Positions 35,464 to 43,656 of a DNA stretch of 64,000 nucleotides are shown piece by piece. Under the pieces are notes generated by a model. That model did not search any database, had not been told where the DNA came from, and was given only the letters and a program-made list of their open reading frames with translations. Location: the NCBI GenBank assembly GCA_024742285.1, contig JANSYR010000008.1, forward strand, positions 124,001 through 188,000, read 5' to 3'. A program made the translations under genes and the position numbers. The DNA comes from a bacterium (GTDB lineage: Bacteria > Myxococcota_A > UBA9160 > UBA4427). Numbering within the stretch: the first letter of the stretch is position 1; each line of letters starts with the position of its first letter.

Positions 35464-37302
35464 CTATTCAGACTCCGGGCCCGACTGATCGAAGTCGAAG
35501 CCCGGGTCGTCGCCCCAGTCGAGCTCGGAGGAGGGCTCGTCGAAGCGTCCCTCAGCTCGAGGCTTCGAGGCAGCCAGCGGCGGGGCTCGTGACGGCATCT
35601 TCAGGCAGTCCAGGATGCGACGGGCCACGTCCGGATCCGTGATCGCCGAGAGGACCCGCATCCGAGCGCCGCAGCCGGGGCAGCACAGCGCGTCGACCTC
35701 GAAGACGCGCTGGAGAAGATCGGCCCAGGCCGTTCGACGCGAGTCCCCACGTCTGTCCGTAGGCGCCCGCGTCGCCGCCGACGACCGCTCACCCTCGGTG
35801 GCGCGCACATCCGGCATGGGCGACTCGGTCGGAAGAACCACAGGTAGAGACCCATCGTCGACTCCACCCGGGCCCGACCAGACCTGCGTCCCTGTCGAAA
35901 GCGCCCCCGGCTCCCCAGAGCTCGAACTTCGTCTCGCTCCGACGCCCAGTTCGAGGGTCGGATCGACGCCGCCCACCATCGATCGCCCGGCGACGACGAC
36001 CTGATCTCGCCCTTCCTCTACAGGCCCCGGCACCACCCGATCCCGTCCACTCGCGCACGGGGCCAGCACCCCGTGGTATCGAACCTGATGCGCTCGCGGA
36101 GGCGGAACCAGCGGTGCCAGGCGCTCGAGCAGCTCCGTCCGCTCCATCACGACGTGCGTCGTCCCGTCCCTCCACGGCGTCTTGAGTCGATAGGCGAGCC
36201 GTCCGTCATGCATCTCCTCGAGCCGCTCGAGGGCCAGCGGCGGACGTGCCACGTAGCGACACAGACGCTCGAGCCGACGACGATCCCTTGCCGGGACCGC
36301 CACGTCGGCGTGCAGGCTCATCCCGCCGTGGCGGACACAGCGCGGCGGGATCCCGGCCCCGGGCTCGACGCCGTCCTCTTCTTGATCGTCGAAGCCGGGA
36401 TCGACCCGATCCCCGAGCCGCCGCCACGGTTCACCGGCCTCCGGCCCTGTCGCGATCCGGGAACGGATCGACGCCGCAGTGAGCATCGCCAGCAGCGGCT
36501 CGTCCTCGGCCAGGCGATCCTCGCCTTCCTCGATCCCCAGAGCCTCGAGCTGTCGGCGGATCCGCCGGGCCGTCCCCGCCAGGACGCGGGCCACGTCGTC
36601 AGTCTCGGGCGGGTCGAGCGCGCGGAAGCGGCCGGGCGTTCTCGCGCCCCCCTCGTACACCCCGTCGAGCACGAGCGCATGGAAGTGCGGCGTCAGGTTG
36701 AGGGCCGAGCCGAAGCGCTGGATGAACGTGACCGAACCGCACGCCCCGCCCCGCACCCCGAAGTCCCGCTTCGCGCGCCGTCGGTAGTCTGCGAACATGG
36801 CGCGCAGGAAGCCGCGCAGCACCTCGCTCGTGAGCCGCGCGTTCCAGGCACAGCGATACCGGAGCGGATAGGGAAGTGTGAGCACCCACTGGCGGACGGG
36901 CACTTCGGGAAGGACCCGATCGACGAGATGGGCGGCCGTATCCGCCATCCTGCGCCCGCCGCAGGACGGACAGAAGCCACGCCTCTTGCATGAGAAGGCG
37001 ACGAGCCGATCGTGGCCGCAGGCGTCGCAGTGGACGCGCAAGAAGCCGCGGGTGAGCACGCCGCACTCGAGATACGCCCGGATCTCCCGCTCGACGAAGC
37101 GCGCGACGGGCGCACCCGCCGACCGGGAGCGTTGGAGGAACGACTCGAGGTCTTCGCGCACGACGCGGTGGAGGAGCGTCTTCTCGGGCTCGTGGCGTTC
37201 GTATTCGATGAGGACGGCGCCCGCGAGACCGGGACGGAAGCCATTTCCATACGCAAGCCGTGTGCCCAAGCAGGGCGAGCGGTATGCCGTGTCGCAACGC
37301 AT
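35464..37302 (-). CDS. IS91-like HUH transposase
   Basis: A 612-residue rolling-circle-type transposase. An N-terminal Cys cluster (residues 92-114: CDACGHDRL, SCKRRGFCPSCGGRR) forms a zinc-binding domain. The catalytic HUH pair is His206/His208 in LNLTPHFHALVLDGV. A candidate nucleophile Tyr350 lies in LCRYVARPPL. A second Cys motif near the C-terminus (ALCCPGCGARMRVLSAITD) is also typical of this family. The frame is intact. First Met is at 37302. Element ends were not defined by eye. It sits inside the cassette between att-like copies A and B. Confidence 0.88.
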   Translation of the reverse strand: MRCDTAYRSPCLGTRLAYGNGFRPGLAGAVLIEYERHEPEKTLLHRVVREDLESFLQRSRSAGAPVARFVEREIRAYLECGVLTRGFLRVHCDACGHDRLVAFSCKRRGFCPSCGGRRMADTAAHLVDRVLPEVPVRQWVLTLPYPLRYRCAWNARLTSEVLRGFLRAMFADYRRRAKRDFGVRGGACGSVTFIQRFGSALNLTPHFHALVLDGVYEGGARTPGRFRALDPPETDDVARVLAGTARRIRRQLEALGIEEGEDRLAEDEPLLAMLTAASIRSRIATGPEAGEPWRRLGDRVDPGFDDQEEDGVEPGAGIPPRCVRHGGMSLHADVAVPARDRRRLERLCRYVARPPLALERLEEMHDGRLAYRLKTPWRDGTTHVVMERTELLERLAPLVPPPRAHQVRYHGVLAPCASGRDRVVPGPVEEGRDQVVVAGRSMVGGVDPTLELGVGARRSSSSGEPGALSTGTQVWSGPGGVDDGSLPVVLPTESPMPDVRATEGERSSAATRAPTDRRGDSRRTAWADLLQRVFEVDALCCPGCGARMRVLSAITDPDVARRILDCLKMPSRAPPLAASKPRAEGRFDEPSSELDWGDDPGFDFDQSGPESE

Positions 37303-37479
37303 CGACCCGTCCAGTCCTCACGTCGAGACGAGCCGCCCGGGGCAGACGAGGCCTCGAGTTCACCCGTTGCCCGTGAACCCGGGTCGGCGCCAGGCGCCCT
37401 CTTCCCGCCTGCTACCCTCTGCGGTCAGCGCGGTCAGAATGTCCAGGTCGGACCCTCCGACCGCGAAGCCGGAGTGCAC

Positions 37480-37674
37480 ATGAAACTCGCCATCGAACTC
37501 TCCGACGAGCAGGCGAACCGACTGCGTGAAGGCGCAGACCGCCTCGGGATCGAGCCCGAGCAGCTCGCGCTCGCGGCCGTGATGGATCTGATCGCCTCCG
37601 AGGGACCCGATTTCGATTCCGCGGCGACGCGGGTACTCGAGAAGAACCGGGAGCTCTACCGGCGCCTTGCGTGA
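37480..37674 (+). CDS. Antitoxin of a Phd/Doc-like module
   Basis: A 64-residue protein (MKLAIELSDEQANRLREGAD) of ribbon/helix-type character, with a hydrophilic helical C-terminus. It lies directly upstream of a Doc-like toxin gene, and its TGA overlaps the toxin's GTG by four bases, the standard antitoxin-toxin coupling. It would neutralise the toxin and probably autoregulate the pair. The family assignment is by length and context, as sequence motifs are weak. Confidence 0.7.
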   Translation: MKLAIELSDEQANRLREGADRLGIEPEQLALAAVMDLIASEGPDFDSAATRVLEKNRELYRRLA

Positions 37675-38075
37675 CGAGATACCTCTCGCTTCGTGAGATT
37701 CTGACCCTGCACGAACGGATCGCGGCCGGCTCCGGAGGGGGCATCGGCGTGCGCGATCTCGGGCTGCTCGAGTCTGCGATCGCGCAGCCTCGGCAGAGCT
37801 TCGACGGCCAGGACCTCTACCCTTCGATACTCGACAAGGCCGTCGCGTTGGGATTCTCGCTGGTCTCGAATCATCCCTTCGTCGACGGCAACAAGCGTGT
37901 GGGCCATGCGGCGCTCGAGGTCTTCCTGGTTCTGAATGGGCACGAACTCGAGGCATCGGTCGATGAGCAGGAACGAATCATTCTTGCGGTCGCAGCCGGT
38001 GAGATGAGTCGAGACGACTTTTCGGCGTGGGCCGAGCGCCATGTCGTGGAGATGACATCCGACGGCGAGACGTAG
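37671..38075 (+). CDS. Doc-type toxin (Fic-fold kinase)
   Basis: A 134-residue protein from GTG 37671. The signature HPFVDGNKRVGHAALEVFL matches the Doc branch of the Fic fold (HxFx-D-x-NKR), whose members phosphorylate EF-Tu and halt translation. The N-terminal segment (YLSLREILTLHERIAAGSG) and GVRDLGLLESAIAQP are also typical of Doc proteins. Catalytic residues all appear present. It is coupled to the upstream antitoxin gene. As the last genes before att-like copy B, the pair could stabilise the cassette against loss. Confidence 0.9.
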   Translation: MTRYLSLREILTLHERIAAGSGGGIGVRDLGLLESAIAQPRQSFDGQDLYPSILDKAVALGFSLVSNHPFVDGNKRVGHAALEVFLVLNGHELEASVDEQERIILAVAAGEMSRDDFSAWAERHVVEMTSDGET

Positions 38076-38112
38076 TCATCACGCGTCGGCAGACACTCTT
38101 CGACCTCGTTCC

Positions 38113-38313
38113 ACTGTGACCATTTCGCACCCCGTATTCCCGTGCATTCCCGCTCATTCCCGTTCGCGATCTCGTAAGTGCCTGTCTTTCCTAGACCCCG
38201 TATAAGGCTTCGAACCTGAGGGTCGGGGGTTCGAATCCCTCCCGGCGTACCATATAAATCAAGTACTTAGAGATGTTAGGTGGGTGAGCCTCAGGTTCTC
38301 ATGACTGAGGCTC
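38113..38313 (+). repeat. tRNA-3'-half att-like repeat, copy B
   Basis: Left arm from 38113 (ACTGTGACCATTTCGC) with ATTCCCG repeats. The core at 38202-38252 is identical to copy A from ATAAGG to CCA. The right arm begins ATAAATCAAGTACTTAG with GTTAGGT at 38275, then diverges from the other copies. A 9-bp perfect hairpin, GAGCCTCAG / CTGAGGCTC (38286-38294 and 38305-38313), follows. Confidence 0.85.
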
Positions 38314-38544
38314 GGTGACGAGCGAAAGAGCTCCCCCCCCGAATTCTTCAACAATTCCGTCAACTTACGCTGCGGCCGCTTCGAGGCGCGCGAGATCAAT
38401 CGCGACGTTGCGGACGGCCCTAGACGGTCCTCCGCCATTAGCGGACATTTTGGACAAGGCAGGAAACGCGGCCCTCCAGGTCCGGCAGTCGAGACCTGGC
38501 TTTCGTCCTGGACCTAGTCTCGCGCGCTTGCAGGAGAAATTGAC

Positions 38545-39102
38545 TTGACCACAAGAATGACACGCCGCCGCTTGCTAGAAGCTGGGGCCGGGGCCGCATT
38601 CGTCCTCGGAGCCGGCCCGCTCATTTTTGCATCAGATACGACCCACGGAGGAAAGATGAAGCTCAGAGGAATCAATCGAATCATGGTTGCGGTGCGCGAC
38701 CTGGAAGAGTCCAAGAAATTCTACTCAGAACTCCTTGGCGCCACGTTTCACGAGGCGAATTGGACAGGTACCGCGTTCGGTATTGATGTTGCGATCAGCT
38801 GGGATGCTGGAATCGAGCTCTGCGCGCCAATGGTAGGTCGAGAGAAGGACAGCGTGGTTTCGCAGTTTTTAGATACGAACGGCGAAGGCGTGATGAACGT
38901 CTTTATTGGCGTCGGTGACGCAAGCGCAGCAAAGGCACGAGCTGAAGCGGCGGGCGTCGAAGCATTCCACTCTCTCGACTACACACAGGATGAAATCGAC
39001 GCCCATCTAGACGGTTTGTTCCGAAAGTACGAAGAGCACAACCTGAACTCGGCCGCGAAGTGCGGCTTTGCAATCACGTTGGCCCAGATCGACCCCAAGT
39101 AG
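38545..39102 (+). CDS. Tat-exported VOC (glyoxalase/bleomycin-resistance fold) protein
   Basis: A 185-residue protein. A twin-arginine-type leader (TRRRLLEAGAGAAFVLGAGP) is followed by a vicinal-oxygen-chelate domain (INRIMVAVRDLEESKKFYSE, GVMNVFIGVGDASAAKARAE). TTG 38545 is spaced 8 bases from AGGAG; ATG 38557 is the alternative start. Candidate metal ligands cannot be assigned with certainty. It heads the second cassette and is followed 33 bp later by a SnoaL-like gene, suggesting a small catabolic or detoxifying unit acting in the periplasm. Confidence 0.75.
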   Translation: MTTRMTRRRLLEAGAGAAFVLGAGPLIFASDTTHGGKMKLRGINRIMVAVRDLEESKKFYSELLGATFHEANWTGTAFGIDVAISWDAGIELCAPMVGREKDSVVSQFLDTNGEGVMNVFIGVGDASAAKARAEAAGVEAFHSLDYTQDEIDAHLDGLFRKYEEHNLNSAAKCGFAITLAQIDPK

Positions 39103-39135
39103 AACGACCAAGGCCGAGCACATCGGGAGAATGCA

Positions 39136-39642
39136 ATGCCGGAAAACAATGCAGCAATTCAAGAGTTGTTGGACAAGAAAGCCTGCGAGGAGCTGCTTGC
39201 TCGCTATGCATGTGCGCTGGAGTGGATAGACGAAGAGGCGCTCAGGGCCGTCTTCTTTGCGGACGCGGATGTCGACTACGGATTTTTCAAGGGTCGAGGA
39301 GACGAGTTTGTTCCCGCGATGATGGCGCAAATTCGGGGCTGCCTAAGGACATGGCACAATAACGGCACTCCGCTTCTCCGAATCTCTGGGGATGAGGCGC
39401 AGGCGGAAACACACGGCACGGGAGCAACAATCGTCGAGATAGATGGCCAGACGGTGACTAGTCTCCTGGGCGGGCGTTACCTGGACCGGTTGGAACGCCG
39501 TGATGGAGCGTGGGGGATTGCGAAGCGCGTGTACGTCGTTGATTGGCACCAGACAATAAGCAGGGATTCTGCGACCGAAGCCCTTCCCGGGATGAACATG
39601 CTGATGCCCAGCGCTGAACATTCGTTGTATCGACGTCTATAG
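39136..39642 (+). CDS. SnoaL-like (NTF2-fold) protein
   Basis: A 168-residue single-domain protein with the alpha+beta barrel features of SnoaL-like/bile-acid-dehydratase-type proteins: KKACEELLARYACALEWIDE, LRAVFFADADVDYGFF, and a closing ERRDGAWGIAKRVYVVDW. Acid-base residues are not certain. No signal peptide is visible. It follows the VOC gene closely and is probably cotranscribed. Likely an isomerase, dehydratase or hydroxylating accessory protein of small-molecule metabolism. Confidence 0.75.
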   Translation: MPENNAAIQELLDKKACEELLARYACALEWIDEEALRAVFFADADVDYGFFKGRGDEFVPAMMAQIRGCLRTWHNNGTPLLRISGDEAQAETHGTGATIVEIDGQTVTSLLGGRYLDRLERRDGAWGIAKRVYVVDWHQTISRDSATEALPGMNMLMPSAEHSLYRRL

Positions 39643-39739
39643 AATCGCGTTCTTGGCCTCGGTTTGACGCCAATTCTAAGAACTTGGAGGCGGAGATCGT
39701 GACAGTCAAACGAGAGAGCGGCCTGGGCGCGCGGACTTT

Positions 39740-40280
39740 TCCCGCACCAGTTCTCTCGGCTCATCGACAATCCTGTCCGCCGTCTAGTGTTGCGTCCCGA
39801 GACGCTTGCGGACCGGCTGCCTCTGTTGGGCTGAAGCCGAATTCTTGAGCTTGGGCCCGGTTCCGGCTACTTCAGCCCGGTTCTCGCCGCTCGTATCCCA
39901 ACGGGTCGCCTCGAACTCCTTGACCTTCAGCCCGAGATGTTTGCGACAGAAAATTTGAACTTCAGAGGCGGGGCTTTGAGAACGTCGGCTACGCGACCGG
40001 AAACGCTGGCGACGCACTTCCTTTCCCCGATTCCCATTTCGATGTGGTCTTCATTTCGAGTGTTCTGGGTGAAGTTCCCGATAAGGAGCGCTGCATCCAC
40101 GAGCTCCACCGAGTCCTTCCCGCGACAGGAACCTTGGCGATTCACGAATCGATTCCGGACCCCGACCTGATGCGGCGAGGCACGTTGCGCGAGCTTGTTG
40201 AATCCCACGGTTTCGAGTTACTGCAGACGTGGGGTCCGGGATGGAACTACACCGCGAACTTTGCGAAGGCGGTTCGTTGA
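39740..40280 (+). pseudogene. Class I SAM-dependent methyltransferase, broken
   Basis: The first part reads LIDNPVRRLVLRPETLADRL, a TGA at 39832-39834, then RILELGPGSGYFSPVLAARI (SAM-binding motif I) and LELLDLQPEM. Near 39960 the frame shifts, after which GFENVGYATGNAGDALPFPD, FDVVFISSVLGEVPDKERCI and a C-terminus to 40280 follow. One nonsense codon and one frameshift are enough to explain the damage. It is probably the decayed third gene of the cassette. Confidence 0.8.
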
Positions 40281-40563
40281 GCCCGGGGCACGTCACCCCA
40301 TGATTTGCAGTTCTACATCCCTAATTGAATCAGTTGCCAGGAACGTGGCGCGCGCCGCCAATTCGCAATTCGCGGTCTTGAGGCAAAGCCGTTTCACGGG
40401 CTATTCATCCGCGATGGGCGCCCAATTTTACCGAGAGATTTTCGAATTCCAGGGACCGTCTACGGCCGTCAGGGCCGTCTATCCGACCGCTCCATGCCGC
40501 TGTACGCCGCTCTGTGCCGCGCCCACGACGTAACTCATTGATTTCCGTCATCCTCGGGTGATT
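40281..40563. other. Noncoding stretch before copy C
   Basis: No gene seen. Unlike copies A, B, D and E, this stretch shows none of the conserved left-arm sequence before the tRNA-like core. It contains short CCGTC/CCGCT-type simple repeats near 40460-40520. Confidence 0.5.
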
Positions 40564-40669
40564 CTTCGAACCTGAGGGTCGGGGGTTCGAATCCCTCCCG
40601 GCGTACCATATGATTTCAAGTACTTAGGTCGCTTCCTGTTAGGCCCCCGTTCCAGGTAGCCTGGTGCTC
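40564..40669 (+). repeat. tRNA-3'-half att-like repeat, copy C (no left arm)
   Basis: The tRNA-like identity begins exactly at the anticodon loop (CTTCGAACC, 40564) and runs to CCA at 40608. The right arm matches the other copies (TTTCAAGTACTTAGG, GTTAGGC at 40638, GGTAGCCTGGTGCTC). Upstream sequence is unrelated to the left arm of the other copies. This fits a junction whose left partner was a different element. Confidence 0.85.
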
Positions 40670-40932
40670 AAGCGAACTGCAAGCGTGCTGCCTCGAAGTT
40701 GCCCAACCAAATCGCGCACTTGCTGCCACATAGGCGCGAGTCGCACGGCGCCTCTTGGTCACAGATGGTCACAATCGCGTCGCAACGCCGGTCGCGCAGT
40801 ATCACCAGTTTCGCCGGCGCCACCGCCATCGGCCCGAAGTGCTGCCCCTCGCGAAGCAGAACAGGCGGCGGTTCCCGTCTTGACAAGCGTTAGGCCGCCA
40901 CCGGACAAGTAACCTCGACGGGAAAGATCGCC

Positions 40933-42120
40933 TCAGCTGGACGAGCCACTCGGGGAGAGTTCGATGATCCAGCGCGGAACAAACGGTTGATTGGTCGCGA
41001 CCGCACCCTGAATCCGATCAACCCGATAGCTTCGATGCGCTCCCGTATCCGCGCGCTCGGCATGCAACAGGACGTTTCCGGATCGGGTCCGTCGCAAACT
41101 GTACGGCTCGATGCGGCGCACGCTTCCCTGATAGGTCAAATCCACGCAGAGATGATTCGCCGCGGCAAATCGAATGGCCTGCAGAGGATGCGAGCCGAGA
41201 CCTCCGACAGTCGCCCCAATGGCGGGGCGCAACACGACATCGCCATCCGCCAGGGAGTACGGCTCCGGAAGTGGCACACGCTCTGGCGTGTGGAGCCATT
41301 CGAAGAAGTCCGAAAGGGTCGACCAGAACGATTCGAACGGAGGGAGCTCGGGGAGCTGATGCGCGAGCATCGCCTCCCATTGTGCAACAATTGCCTCCCG
41401 CGCACCTCCTACCGATTCGAGCGTCGGCACCTGAAGGCCCTTGAACTCACACTTCTCGGAAAGCACGCGCAACACATCCCCTGCCCGCTCGCGCGCCTCC
41501 GGACGACGGAACAAGTGAACGACATCATAGAGGTCGCGCGCACGGCCCCGATCCCCGAGCGCGCGCGTCTTTTCGGCGAACACCTCGACGTAGGGATAAG
41601 CAAGCACGGCCATCCCACTCGCTGGACGGTCGCTGTACTCATGACTGATCGGAAGCCGTTCGGGGGTTTCCACCAGCAGTTCGTCTGCGGTGAGATCGAA
41701 TTTGACGCGTGGCATCGCACTCGCTGGAAGGCGCAACGGTCCGCGGTAGTACACCCGACCTTCAACCGAAGCGTGGCCCCTCGGATTCGTTCGCACATCG
41801 AAGCGCAACCGTTCTTCTGGGATCTCGAGGCCGACTTCGTCGTAAAGCGACGCCGCGATCTCTCGGAAGACACCAGTGAGGTAGCCCGAGTCGAGCTGCG
41901 CTTCGTCTCGAAGCGTGAAATCGAGATCTTCCGAGAATCGGTACGTCTCGAAGTGAATCTTCTTGAGGCACGTGCCCCCTTTGAATACCCATTGTTCGGC
42001 CAGCTCGCGGTGGTTCCCTATCGCGTGAAGAAGCCAACCGAGCACATAGTCCTTCTCGACAACCGTGGGTTCGAGCGAAAGGATGCCGGCCCGTTCGAGG
42101 ATCTCTTCCTTGTCAATCAT
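40933..42120 (-). CDS. AbiEii-type nucleotidyltransferase toxin with C-terminal WYL-like domain
   Basis: A 395-residue protein from ATG 42120 (MIDKEEILERAGILS). The N-terminal 260 residues match AbiEii/AbiGii toxins: EKDYVLGWLLHAIG, then WVFKGGTCLKKIHFETYRFS and EDLDFTL with the acidic catalytic residues. The C-terminal 110 residues look like a WYL domain (LQAIRFAAANHLCVDLTYQG, VRRIEPYSLRRTRSG, HRSYRVDRI), which in other defence proteins senses a ligand. AbiEii-type enzymes transfer nucleotides to tRNA or other targets and stop growth. The start overlaps the AbiEi-like stop by 8 bp. Confidence 0.85.
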   Translation of the reverse strand: MIDKEEILERAGILSLEPTVVEKDYVLGWLLHAIGNHRELAEQWVFKGGTCLKKIHFETYRFSEDLDFTLRDEAQLDSGYLTGVFREIAASLYDEVGLEIPEERLRFDVRTNPRGHASVEGRVYYRGPLRLPASAMPRVKFDLTADELLVETPERLPISHEYSDRPASGMAVLAYPYVEVFAEKTRALGDRGRARDLYDVVHLFRRPEARERAGDVLRVLSEKCEFKGLQVPTLESVGGAREAIVAQWEAMLAHQLPELPPFESFWSTLSDFFEWLHTPERVPLPEPYSLADGDVVLRPAIGATVGGLGSHPLQAIRFAAANHLCVDLTYQGSVRRIEPYSLRRTRSGNVLLHAERADTGAHRSYRVDRIQGAVATNQPFVPRWIIELSPSGSSS

Positions 42121-42916
42121 GCGTGCTGAACATCCATGACTCAGGGACACGAAGTCGCCAACGCGTTACGATTCGAGGACAGGGAATGGACGAATCGAGT
42201 TTCGCAATACCCTGAGTGAGGGCATCGCGGCACGAATCGAGCTGCAAAGGACTCGCTATCGCCGCGCGCTCGAGTAGGAAACCCAAACGTTTGAAGACGG
42301 CGCCATTCCCAACCTCCTCCGCAACTTCAATCAGGCGATCGAGATCCGCGCGCGGCGAGGCCGCGTATTCTTCAAGACAATCTGAAACGTGCTGGATTCC
42401 AGGACCCGCACGCGGTTGAGCGAGCATGTCAATCAGCGTTCGCTCGGCATCGGAAATCGGGACGCGGGTTGAGCCCACCCAATGCGTGCGAATCCCACTT
42501 GTCTCATCGCTCGATGATGGAAAGACTGCGTAGGTGGCACCGCCTCTCGCGAGCTTTCGACTTCGACCGGGCGCGAAGACACAGACGTCGCGAAAGATCT
42601 GCTCTGTTAGGTCCCAATGATGCGCGGCTGTCCAACCCCCGACGTATCCCCCAGGCAGCAGATGCGGCACGACTATCCAGGGCTCCTCGATCGGGGTATC
42701 CGCGTGCACCCGGTCGAGCGGAATCGGCGCGTAGTGGCCACGCTGGACGCGCCTCAGCCAACCTTGCTCCGCCCAACGCGCCAGACGCTTCGCGGCTGCT
42801 TGGCGCCCGAGGCCCAGCGTTCTCGCTGCGCCTTCGACGGTGATCCAACCGTCATGAGCACGCAGCAGACGGGAGAGATCTTCTCGAGACCTTGAGGTAC
42901 GCAGTGGCCGATTCAT
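42113..42916 (-). CDS. AbiEi-type antitoxin/repressor
   Basis: A 267-residue protein. The N-terminal winged helix (GWITVEGAARTLGLGRQAAA, then KRLARWAEQGWLRRVQRGHY) resembles AbiEi antitoxins. The C-terminal part has the family's WTAAHHWDLTEQIFRDVCVF and ISDAERTLIDMLAQP segments. AbiEi counteracts AbiEii without binding it and represses the operon. The gene is upstream of and overlaps the toxin gene, the normal order. An AT-rich region with an inverted repeat lies just upstream. Confidence 0.88.
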   Translation of the reverse strand: MNRPLRTSRSREDLSRLLRAHDGWITVEGAARTLGLGRQAAAKRLARWAEQGWLRRVQRGHYAPIPLDRVHADTPIEEPWIVVPHLLPGGYVGGWTAAHHWDLTEQIFRDVCVFAPGRSRKLARGGATYAVFPSSSDETSGIRTHWVGSTRVPISDAERTLIDMLAQPRAGPGIQHVSDCLEEYAASPRADLDRLIEVAEEVGNGAVFKRLGFLLERAAIASPLQLDSCRDALTQGIAKLDSSIPCPRIVTRWRLRVPESWMFSTHD

Positions 42917-42960
42917 AGTATATTGATCGTATCGTATATCTCATAAAATGAGAATTAGGA
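42917..42960 (-). promoter_or_regulatory. AT-rich promoter/operator of the AbiE-like pair
   Basis: An AT-rich stretch just upstream of the AbiEi-like start. It contains the inverted repeat TCTCATAAAATGAGA (42939-42953) and TACGAT-type -10 candidates on the minus strand. AbiEi proteins bind inverted repeats in their own promoters, so this is a plausible operator. Confidence 0.5.
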
Positions 42961-43108
42961 TACGCCTCATATACTTTAAACACACCCGGGGGAAATCGAA
43001 GACCAGCGCCATACACCGATGATTCGAGAGAATGTCGAATTCGCAGCGAAAAGCTTGGGTGACAGGAGCGTGGGAGCACACGGGTTTTCCTGCCGACTTC
43101 CGCCGCAG

Positions 43109-43425
43109 ACTGTGACCAATTCATACCCCGTATTCCCGCTCATTCCGCCCTATTCCGTCTCGAAATCGTCTAAGTCGTTGTTTTTCCTAGACCTCGTATA
43201 AGGCTTCGAACCTGAGGGTCGGGGGTTCGAATCCCTCCCGGCGTACCATATATATCAAGTACTTGGAACCACGCTGTTAGGCCCCTGTTTCGGGTGGCCT
43301 GATGCTCTTTGGGATCCGACCCGAACGGCCGAGCGATTTTCGCTTCGATACGGGGGACTTGCGTACCGTCCTCGTTCGCACTCGTTGCCTGAGCTTAGAC
43401 ACGATCGGTCACGATTGGGGCACAT
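43109..43425 (+). repeat. tRNA-3'-half att-like repeat, copy D
   Basis: Left arm from 43109 (ACTGTGACCAATTC) with ATTCC repeats, core 43198-43248 identical from ATAAGG to CCA, and a long right arm to 43425. The right arm parallels that of copy A (CAAGTACTT, GTTAGGC at 43276, GGCCTGATGCTCT, CCCGAACGGCCGAGCG, GACACGATCGGTCACG). The full unit is 317 bp against 319 bp for copy A. Confidence 0.87.
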
Positions 43426-43656
43426 GTCCCATTGCGCGAAAACGCGGACGGCGAGTGAGATATGCGAGGCGCGTTCTCGGTACTGCCGATACCCGCGTTT
43501 TCTACGCGTGCGTCCCGCCTGGAAGACACTCTTCTTCCTAGGTCGACGAGACCCGCGGAAAGACGGACCTCGGCAGCCTCCTCCAGGTCGAGATACCTAT
43601 GATCATCCCGTGTGGCGTCGTAGACTTGCGGGCGCAGAATTTCGCCGACGCGGTGT

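Noticed and set aside
40668-40886. 72-codon minus-strand frame after copy C
   Set aside because: No start signal, no recognisable motif, and the frame partly overlaps the repeat's right arm.
34632-43425. Interpretation as a classical integron with attC sites
   Set aside because: GTTAGGC words are present, but there is no integron integrase, no matching inverse core site, and cassettes are much larger than usual. The tRNA-based reading explains more.
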